A stretch of DNA of 64,000 nucleotides, from positions 567,501 through 631,500 of the forward strand of contig CAJHZI010000417.1 in NCBI GenBank assembly GCA_905160935.1, read 5' to 3'. This DNA is from Enchytraeus crypticus. Taxonomy: Eukaryota > Annelida > Clitellata > Enchytraeida > Enchytraeidae. The notes beneath the pieces were generated by a model. The model saw only the letters and a program-made list of their open reading frames with translations. It was not told where the DNA came from and did not search any database. The position numbers were made by a program, and so were the translations under genes. Positions 27,401-38,920 of this stretch are shown here, piece by piece (positions within the stretch are counted from its first letter, which is position 1; each line of letters starts with the position of its first letter).

Positions 27401-29318
27401 AAAATAAAGTAACATTTTGTAAAATTAATATGAATGTTATTTGAATAAAATATATTAGAAATAGACACGGTGGCTGCTAGACAATCAAACAAAAGCACGT
27501 TCCTAAAAATAAATTATAATTTTTTTTCGTGTTAGGTTTGAAAATTGGGTGAACAAAATTTAAGTAAATTAAATTTCAAACAGAAAATGAAGACAAAGAT
27601 TTTGATAAGTATTTTGAAAAGTATTTTGAAAAATATTTTGAAAAGCATTTTAAAACGTATTTTGAAGAGTATTTTGAAAAGTATTTTATAGAGTACTTAA
27701 AATATTTGTAAAAGTATTATGAAATAATTTTAGAAATAATTTTTACAAGTATTTTTATAATTGAAAATAACATAGTGTTTTCTATTTTGAAAATACTTTT
27801 CTATTTTGAAAATACTTTTCTATTTTGAAAATACTTTAGTGATCATTACTGGTCACATGCCACCAAAAATCAATTCACGCAAACAATCTTAAAAGAATTG
27901 GGCCGAAGAGAAGTACATGATATAAATATTTTTATGTTGCAGAGAAATGCTTGCATGTATATTATCTCTATGAATGTTCTGTTATACCTTTTGCAAATTA
28001 ACAACTAAATTAAAATATTTAAATTTTAGTTGCTGTATTTATGTAGACTCTCTGCCCAGTGCCCGCACAGCTTCTGATGCTAATATGCTTCAACTGCAGA
28101 AAAGGAAAATGCAGGAAATGGCTGAAGAGATGCAATCCATGGTATGTCTGAAAGTGAACATGTATGCATATGAAATGGTATCAAATAACGAATGAGTTTA
28201 AATTAAGTCATGATCAAATAATTATTGTACTAAAAGTGCCAACAAAAGCTACAAATCTGTACATATTAGTCGGAAAAGGATCCAGCCAGTGCCGACTAAT
28301 ATGGCATTTTTAGCTTTACCATAACCATAATAAGCTTTACCATATTTTTTGTGAATTACCAAACTTAAGAGATTAATTGTCAATTTTTATCAAATCATTG
28401 CAGCAGGTATAGGATGCATAACATAAACAATATGAAGCAGTGCTTCTGAGTGGTTTCATATTAGTTAGATAAAGTGGCATTCTGCATTAGACATGCATTC
28501 TAATATAACTTAAGTGTATTCGAATTTCGGCCGCGCTCATACGAGAGTAAGATCTCAGATATCCTCAAGACTAGATATACGGAATATGGAATAAACTGCC
28601 TAGCGACATTAACCTGCGTCACTATACGTGATAGATATAATTGATCATTTTAACTATTGCGCGTGTTATTATTTCATTTATTTTCACTTCTGAATTTTGT
28701 GTATTAAACGTTAACTATCTCTCTCTCTCTCTCTCTATCTATCCCTCACTCTCTCTCTCTTTCTATCTCTCTCTTTCTCTCTCTCTCTGTATTAAAGGAT
28801 AACTCTCTCTCTCTCTCTCTTTCTATCTCTCTCTCTCTCTCTGTACTAGACGATATTTCTCATTGATCTTTCAGCGAGAGACCATGAAGCTGAACACAAT
28901 GTCTCTACAGCAGGAAAGACTATATCGTCAGCAAGCGGAGGCTAACGTATGTCATTTACTAACATATTATATTTTATGCTATGTATGACAGGATCGCAGT
29001 GTTTTAGAAGTCTGCTTCCATATTTTCACATTTCGACGTCTTCAGATGACGTGCTCAGTGATTTATTGCACTCAAGACGTCCCTGAAATTGCCTTCAGTT
29101 GAGGGGTCGGAATGATTTGCCCATACGTTCCCCACTTTAATTCGAATTTGACAGGCAGTTAGGCATTGTACATAGAGGCAGAAAGATAGATAGAGAGATA
29201 TAGAGAGATAGAAGAGAGAGAGAGAGAAGAGAGAGAGATGAGAGATAGAGAGAGAAGAGAGAGAGAGAGAGAAGAGAAAGAGAGATAAAGGGAGAGAAAG
29301 AGAGATAAAGGGAGAAAG

Positions 29319-29361
<43 letters not shown>

Positions 29362-29389
29362 CCTTTCATCTTATCTTATATATCTGTCC

Positions 29390-29421
<32 letters not shown>

Positions 29422-29447
29422 CTTTCATCTTATCTTATATATCTGTC

Positions 29448-29491
<44 letters not shown>

Positions 29492-30902
29492 TATATATAT
29501 ATATATATATACATGTATATAGTATATATATATATATAATATGAGAAAGATAGTGAGAGAGATCGACAGATTAATCGTACTTCTCATATCACTAGGAGCA
29601 ACAGATCAGAGAAAGGGCCGCAGGGTTGGAGGCACGTCTTGCTCAGGTGGCGGCCAGCCTTTCATCAGTTCAGCGCAGCTCCACCGCTCTGGGTCAGGCT
29701 TCCTTCAAGGTTCGTAGGACTGTAGTACGTTGAGCATCAAAGTCCAAAGCCTTTCTTGTATAGTTACACACATGACATACCGCATGTGTTACATAGTTTC
29801 CTTTCTTGATTCCTGTTTTATGTAGTTTTCGCTATTTCCTCCATTCCTCTCCATGGTTATTAGTAATCGTTGCCTTGTGTTGGCGCATCAATTGCAGGCG
29901 GCGCAGATTTAAGAATAACCTTCCAGTACCCTCGGGATATTTTCTTTCAAAGCGGTCAACACTCGGTCTTCCAAGGTGGTGGCAACACAAAGTAGCAACG
30001 GGCGCGATGGAGCTTAACTTCGTTCAACTGACGCTCAGCTTAACCGAGTGCGCTAAATCCCGCCCCCAATTTCTCATCATGAAGATTTGACACGCCAGGT
30101 GTAATGTCACAAAACTGATCAACTAGTATTTAACGTCCGGTAACGGCCTAAAAACAAAGTCAGGGACTCTTCTAACAGAGCTTGCACTAAACAGGTGTCT
30201 AAAGCAACACCCGATGATGCAATGTCTTATAAATCAGTCTTATTTTCACTATATTTTTCAGTAGCACAATAAAAATGATGCGAAGGATAAATCTGATATT
30301 TTGTTAAGTTGATTGACTAATAACAAGCGGAATGAATGGGTGATGGATTGTTCGGTCGAATGATAAGTTGATTGTTTGACTATTGACTGAATGAAAAATT
30401 GAATAAATGAATGAATGAATGAACGAATGAATGACTGAATGAACAAATTAATGAATAAATGCTTGCTTGATTGATTTTTAGATTGATTAATTGATTTATT
30501 GATTGATGGATGGATTGATCGATTGATTGACTGATCGATCGATCGCTTCATTGATTGATTGAATGATTGATTGACTGACTGATTGATTAAAGAACCCAGG
30601 AAGCAGTCGAGCCTCGCTGTTGGCTGTGTCTAGAGGCACTCGTGAGTTGAGAGCCGATCAGTCGAATCTGCGTCTCCAGGTGAACAACACCTTCATCAAC
30701 TTTAGAGATCAGCTAACTGAGGTAGACCATCTCTCTCTCTCTCTCTCTTTTATGTCTCGTTATCTCTCAATTTCTGTCTTTATTTACTTATCTCTGTCTC
30801 TCTCTTGAACTCTCTACCCCTCCCCCTCATTCACTGTTTATCTTTCTGTTTCAAACTCCATCTCTAGCTCTTTTCCTCTCTTCCTCTTTCTCTATCTCTC
30901 AA

Positions 30903-30950
<48 letters not shown>

Positions 30951-33900
30951 TCTATCTCTTGGAATCTCTATTTATATTCCTCTTATTTCTGTCGCTAATA
31001 TACCTTCAAATCAGGGAAAATGGTGTATATTCTCACACATTTTCTTCATTTCTTCTCTTATCTTCTCTACAAGGAGTATAATAATAATAATATTAACACA
31101 CATTATAGTGAAATGATCAACTACGTTGATATCTATCACTTTTAATACCGCATGTTAAATCCGTTAGGCAATTTTGTCCATTTTCCGTGTATCCAGTCCA
31201 GTGAATGTCCGAGATTTTACTCTCAGATCAGCGCGGCTGGGATTCGAACCCACGAGGGTTCAATTCACCTCAGGATCTGTCATTTAAAACTTCATGACGT
31301 TATCTACACCTCTAACCATTGCGCTATTGAGACAATCATACCTTATGCACAGATCTCTCACAAATGCTCTGCGGTTTGTCAACATGGCTTCGAGGCAACC
31401 TTTGTGGTTCGCATGAATTAAACGTAGAGCCTCTCACTGAGACTGCTTTGTCCTCTCTTGCGATTTATGTACAGTACTTGATTCGTCTATTCTCAACTTT
31501 TCATGTCTCATCAAGAAAACTAAAAAGACTTTCTGCTGAAATTGCTTATCTAGCTTATAACTTATTATGTCTTAACTGCAATTATAGTGCTACTGTCATC
31601 CATGAAAAATTTGAGCTCTATCGAGACAAATCCATGAGTTTTCTACTTTCTAGCTGATTAATCGATGATGAAGATTTTCTAATATCAACGTTTTATCTTG
31701 TGCTTTAGTTATCTCGAAGCTTATCGAAGCTGAAGAATTACGAGGGTGGCTCATCGGTGGAGCTCGACAACATGCGAGAACTGTACAGACGTGAGGTACT
31801 GCAGAGAAAACTTCTGTATAATCAGGTTAACCAAATATACTGTACTCGAATAAATATAAATATTACATTTATTACAATAATTCATCCGTGAATGAAAGGT
31901 CTTACCTATTAATTAAGATGTTCTTGATGCATAGTGCAGGTTATTAGTCTTAGACTATTTCTAACGTGATTCATTTAAACCAATTATTAACCGCAATAAT
32001 GTAGTAGATTGGTATCTTTACGTCGTTTAATTACGTCTGTATTAATTTATCAGCATCAGTTTTTCATATAGCAATTAGAATACTTGCAAAAACTGCAGAT
32101 ATTTGTATTGTCAGCCAGCAAACATTAAAAATGGTAAAATGTGCTGTCTTTCTCTCTTAGTGCACTGCCTACTGGCAGGTCCATGGTATATAACGCCTCC
32201 ACTCTTCTCTGTCTTCCGCCTTTCTCTTCATTTCCACATATGAGTGGGTCTTTAAATCATCTAACATACCTAATCTCGGCCTGCCCTTGACTCTTTTTCC
32301 TTCCATTCTACCTTCTAAGACCTCTTGTAATAGACCTTCCCTCCTTTAGAATGTGTCGTATATTACTCTTCTTCCTATTTCTTAATTTCTATTTCTTTAC
32401 TTGTGAAAGGTTTGTGAAAATGTGCTAGAGAATGCTAAATCACTAATATGATGTAATAAGAACAGTATGCCTTGTGAGACTTAGCAGCGAAAATTTTCTA
32501 AGCTTCAGAGAAGATCGAGTACGAATAAAAAGAGAAATCGTTGTCTATTTTATATATTATTAAAATAATTCTAACACCACAAAATTTCAGCATTCGTAAT
32601 AAAATGATGAGATGTAATGCTTCAAATGCTTTTGATAATTCTAAGAAAATAACAGCGCATCTTTATTTATTTATCTATTAATTTAATTATATGCATATAG
32701 TCCTACAGGAAGTGACACGCATATAATATCAATATTTTATAACAGCAATAACTATTAACAATTTAACACATTAATAATCTAAAATCTTAGCAATTTATCA
32801 TCAGTAATTCATTTAACTACCATATTAAAATTTAAAATTTAATTCTACAGCTTCAGGAGTTGCGAGGAAATATTAGAGTATTCGCCAGATGTCGAGCTGA
32901 TCGCTCTGTGCGATGTTGTCTGCAGTTCCCTACAGATCAAGATGTCGTTCCTCCTGGTTCCAAGAAACCCTATCAGTTTGATAAAGTTTTCACTCCAGAG
33001 TCCACCCAAGAACAGGTGATTGGTAGTCAACTCTCTTCTCTTAGTGCCTACTGGCAGGTCCATGGTATATAACGCCTCCACTCTTCCCTGTCTTCCGCCT
33101 TCCTCTTCATGTCCTTATATGAGTGGGTCTTTAAATCATCTAACATAACTAATCTCAGCCTTCCTCTGCCTTCTTCGCCATCCAGTCTACCTTCTATGAC
33201 CTCTTTTAATAGACCTTCTCCCTTAGAATGCGTCCTATCCAACTATTCTTCCTCTTTCTTAAGTCAACTAGTAATCAAGTATTCAGATAAAAATACGTTA
33301 TTTTGATAAGGACCTGCCTCCGGACACAATTCTGAGGTCAATATATGAAGATATGTAGTCATTTATAAGTTTAACAGTCTGTAAATCAATTGAGTCTATT
33401 CAAATAAAATAAATTATCATTTTCAAGATGTCTTCATCCCTAAATACAGTAAGATCTTTTGACGAAGCTTTAAATTTTGTTATAAAGTAGTTAAATCAAG
33501 TTAATTTACTAAAAGGAAGGAATAACCTAAATTAAGGTTAAGTTTAACCAATAAATAGGAGATTGACAGATTATATATTGTGGGGCAGAGATTATTGGAG
33601 AAGGTCTATTCGTATCCCGATCCTAATTAAACTGGGATTTAAAGGAAGGTAGTAATGATCAATCCAATTAAGTTATGTAATTAAGAACTTGATCAATTTG
33701 AGAAATTTTCGTCCTTCAGCTTAACTTGAGAGACCGATCTCTAATTTTTCTTTTATTTGTAAAGATTTTGAATTTCGAATATTGAATGATAAATTTAAAG
33801 ATCTTTACTAGCGCACAAAATATATGTTATTTTTAGCTTAATTTCGAATTAACTAATTGTGTTCGCGATGCAAGAAGATTGCAAATGTTTCTATTCTATG

Positions 33901-36900
33901 ATATTTCACCAAAAACATGATTTTGCTAAAAAAATCACTTTATAATATATTTACTATTAGACTATTTAATATTTAGTATTTAGCATTATTATATTTGATA
34001 TTTATTAGTAAAGTTATGTATTATTTGATATAATTTATCTGTGATTAATATTTACAATAAATATTCTTAAAATTACTTTATTTTGTCAAACTGCTGATCA
34101 TTTAAATGTGAATTAGTTTTTGTTTGGGGACTCGGCTTTAGTGACATACTGAATGGTTAAGGGGAGACACTAGTAGATCCTGAGGTTAATTGAACTCTCG
34201 TGGGTTCGAATCCCAGCCGCGCTTATCTGAGAGTAAATCTCGGTCATTCACTTGACTGGTTATACGGAAAATGGACTAAATTGTCTAAAGGTTTAAACAT
34301 GTAGTATTAAAAGTGATAGATATCGACATAGTTGATCATGTCACTATAATGCGTGTTTATTTTACTTTTAGTAATCTTTTCTTTTGCACGATTTTGACGG
34401 GAATGATGTTCTATTGTGTATCCTGGTTACCATTATGATACTGCGCAGGTATATGAAGATACGAAACCGATAATAACGTCGTGCGTTGATGGCTATAACG
34501 TCTGCATACTCGCCTATGGACAAACAGGCTCCGGTAAAACCTACACCATGCAGGGAACGCCTAGAGACCCCGGTGTCAATGTGAGGTGAAGTCACTTGAT
34601 TACGTATTATTTAACCATCAATAATAATGTTTCAAATATTTCGATTTCTCTCTCTCTCTCTAGTGTATTGCCAAGCGGCAGGTCCATGGTGCATAGTCCT
34701 ACTCATATGCTGCATATCTCGCTCCATAAAGAGCACATCATCGATTAATGAGTTAATCCTTTCAGAAATGGCTGTGCCCTATCCACTCCTTAATGTAGCT
34801 TTTAGCTTGGGAATAATATGGCTTCTGATGTGCTTTCTCGTTGCCTTTCTCAGCTCTATAGGCCTAATGAATTAATTGACATTTAATCCTGGAGAAAAAT
34901 TTCATGGTGAGGTGGGTATCGTCTGCCTTCCTCAGATCCTGCCTTAATCGCCTCTTACGTTCACGCGGCAGATTGTTTGCAATAGCCGTATTCTGCAGTG
35001 GTGCCAACCACACCCGAGCTCAGTACGGGTTTATAGAATTACTTCGATTTATATAATAACATATCCCTTTATAACTTAATATTTTGATCATTAGTCAACC
35101 AGGACCAATTTAGCTATCAATAAATCAGTATCCGCTATGATCAGTCAATCGGTTAAATCGATGAGGCAATTATCGAGTCGGTCAATCAATTGGCAAATGA
35201 TAAGTGATTCAGAAGTTAATGCGATCAGCTGATCGTTATTGATTCGTCAGTTATTGATAAGATAACCAGAAATGTTAGGGTAGTCCTGGGCATGTTTAAT
35301 GGTGTCTAAGATGTATAAAAATTGTTCAAGACGAAAGTAGCATAGTGTATTGTATAAGGATATCCTCATTTGGTCCTTATGGGTAGACTATATTTCTTAC
35401 CCTACCACTAGTTTTTTAAAGAAATATATTTTTGCTCGTGCACAAGAAAAAAACACGCATTATAGTGAAATGATCAACTATGTTGATATCTATCAGAAGA
35501 GCTAAAATCCTGTCAAATCGAAAATGCATGCAACATGATCAGCAGCATGTGCTTGCATGTTAGTGTCGTTTTAAGTGACACTATTAAAACCAAAATGTAA
35601 ATAATGGTTCGCCTAAATAGCCGGGTGACACTTGGTTTTTCTTCATTTCTTTGTCCTGCCGTTTTTCCATATGAATTGACGGAAAGGATCGTTCGCTTCC
35701 CGACCAATTTTCTTAGAGCTTCAGCAGCGTGTGCTGTCTAGGAGAATATACAACTGCAATATAGAAATAATTATACATAGTTATTGACTATACAACTCAA
35801 TATCTATTCAATCCGAACACTATAACAATGAATGGACTGCAGAGAAATAGACTTAGAAATACCTGGAGATCTTTAGTCAAGATAGAAGAAGCTGATAAAG
35901 AGAATCATGAACTCAGTAATCACAATATAACCGTTTAACCTGTAAATGTTTGTGAAATATAAATAAGTCCAAGATCATGCGCAATTCAAAATTATTACAA
36001 ATTGATGGATTAATAAAATTACCATATTTCTGCCAGGAAAACATTCGACAAATAATTAATAAATAATATTAATTATTATTATTAATTTTATTACTAATTT
36101 TTGCCCTCACATAATAATAATAATAATAACCTCCGACAATTTCTAAAGCGGTGTCAGGGCCGATATCAGGTCTTCGAGATTACATGATTAGTCTAACCAG
36201 AAGGCCTTAAGGCTGAAGCATGTTGTAACAGTGGGATAACAACAACACTGGTATCCACTGTTCTTTCCATTTGGTAACGCTGTTGAGTTCAAACTTGAGG
36301 CGAACTTTACCCTCACTTAGTTTAGGAGGGAAGTAACTTAGTATAATTTTACTCACTTCTGTTCGGTCGTCAGAGAGTATGGTTCTTCAGTGCTTTAGAT
36401 CCTGGGTTTTCTCCTGAGTCCTCTGACACTCTACTCTTCTTCTCTTCTTCATTAAGCTAATTATTTCTATAGAGTACTTTTATGATCAACTGGATTGTTG
36501 TGTGACATTTGGTAATAAAATCGTATTTTGTTAATGTCAGTGTAAAAGTATCTCAGTGGTAAGGAAGAAGTTAAGAATTGAATAACAGAAGGTCAAGGTT
36601 TAACGAGCCGTTTCAACGCATTCGGTGGTTTCCACTTTGAGGCATTTCCATTTACCCTTAGACTACCTTCTAGGAAACCACGTGAATTGTTATAATGTAA
36701 TAGCGTAGTCAACCTTAACGTCAGTTCCTCTGCAGACAAGAATACACGTGGCAGGTTTGTAAATATTTCACCTCGCACATTCTGATCTGCAGTGGCACCC
36801 AGGCTTGTTGTGTCAATGTCTCCTCCTGTGATCAAACTAATGAGTGAGGTCAAACAGCTGACACTCAGATGGGCCTGGCGATAAAAGCTAAAGCTGCTAA

Positions 36901-38851
36901 AGCTGCTAAAGCTAATGTTAACGTCAGTTTCCTCACTCGAAAGCGATGTCAGTGACGGGCGAGCCCAGGATTTGAACCCCACACATACTGATCCGCGTTC
37001 GAGTATCTATGAATTCTATGGCCAACTGATTCTTCCATTAATCCCCGTATTTATTTCGTAGATCAGTGATGGATCTGCTGAACATATGCGAGTCACGTGA
37101 TAACATCGACTACACGTTGACTGCATCTATGATTGAGATCTACAACGAATCGATCCACGATCTTCTCAATCCTAATCTCGCTCAGCTGGAGATTAGGGCT
37201 CAAGGCACAAAGATCAACCTGCCTGGAATGGTTGAGCTACCAGTGAGATCAGTCGAGGACGTTGATCATATCATGAGGACAGGCACAAGGAATAGAGCCA
37301 CCGCTTCCACTAAGCTTAACGCTGAGAGGTGAACCGTCATACTATTACAATGTTACGAAGACGTTCTTGAACTCGTAGTGTGTCCGGAATAATTAAAACA
37401 GACCAGCCCTTATCTGCATGTGTCGTAAAAGGCGACTGAGCAATGACTGAGGAAGGTAACAAAAAGCCACCTGAAGAGAATGGAAGGAGAAGGGGAGGGG
37501 AACTGAGAGAAGAGAAATATTATTTTGTTAAATATTATTATTATTAATAATTTATTGACTAAATGACATTGAACTCGCTAAACAGCCAGGCTAATTACTG
37601 TTTTTAGGTTAATCTTATATATGGTTTTTGTTACGCCCAAATTTTCAAAAAGAGAAACCTTCAATGCATTAAATCCTCATGCCAAATATTTCATTGGAAC
37701 GTGCTTTCCTGAGTCTTCGGTTCCCACTTTAAACCTGGTATATTTCAATTTAGTTGAATAAAGTAATTTTTTAAATATTGAAGTACAGTGCATGTATTAT
37801 ATAATAGTACTTCAGTTCGTACAGCCTGGGAATGCACTAAACTATATATCTTTGCTGTTGATAGCGCCAAATGACAGCAAGCATGACAATATGTGGCCAT
37901 ATGCCATATACTGAAACAAATGCTATAGGATTGCCAAAATAGAACAAAATGAGCAAAAGTCAGAAGTCACTGATCGTCAGCAGCAACTGGTCGCTGCTTC
38001 AATTTGTCATATAGCACAAGTCTAATAGTACCCACCCACATCCATAACACATCATATCAAAACTCGACCCCACCCACCTACCTGCATGCGTTCTATAATA
38101 CTTGAATGATCCCTGTATGTGCTATGTAATACGTCAGTTCATACCGCCTTGCAACGCATTAAATGGCTCTGTGCCCTGTGAATCCTGCAGCTCTCGCTCG
38201 CACCTGATCTTTAGGATCACGGTGAAGGGACGGGACAAGGCCACGGGCTCTGTGTCGACGGGCTCGCTGACCCTGTGTGACCTGGCGGGCAGCGAGAGGG
38301 TGAGCAGGAGCGAGGCCACGGGACAGAGGCTGGTCGAGGCCGCCTCCATCAATAAATCTCTATCAGCCCTCGGTCAGGTTAATAACAATCGATCAATAAA
38401 TCTCTCTCAGCCCTCGGTCAGGTTAATAATAATCAATCAATAAATCTCTCTCAGCTCTCGGTCAGGTTAATAACAATCAATCAATAAATCTCTCTCAGCT
38501 CTCGGTCAGGTTAATAACAATCAATCAATAAATCTCTCTCAGCCCTCGGTCAGGTTAATAACAATCAATCAATAAATCTCTCTCAGCCCTCGGTCAGGTT
38601 AATAACAATCAATCAATAAATCTCTCTCAGCCCTCGGTCAGGTTAATAACAATCAATCCATAAATCTCTCTCTGCCCTCGGTCAGGTTAATAACAATCAA
38701 TCCATAAATCTCTCTCTGCCCTCGGTCAGGTTAATAACAATCAATCAATAAATAATTGTATGTGTGTAGTACAAAGCTGGTAAAGCTAATGTATGTCATT
38801 GACGGGCTCAAATAACTACGTAAAGGGAGGATGATGATTATGATGATGATG

Positions 38852-38920
<69 letters not shown>

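Noticed and set aside
31364..31657. 97-codon plus-strand frame in a kinesin intron
   Set aside because: No recognisable protein; it begins next to a SINE and has no splice borders in a kinesin-compatible phase.
34581..34586. Donor GTGAGG directly after AAT in the kinesin P-loop exon
   Set aside because: It gives phase 0, which breaks the frame of the next exon; the donor five bases later fits.
38353..38745. Possible CRISPR array
   Set aside because: Units are contiguous with no variable spacers, and the genome is animal; the same holds for the arrays at 24185, 49840, 51520, 58110 and 59830.
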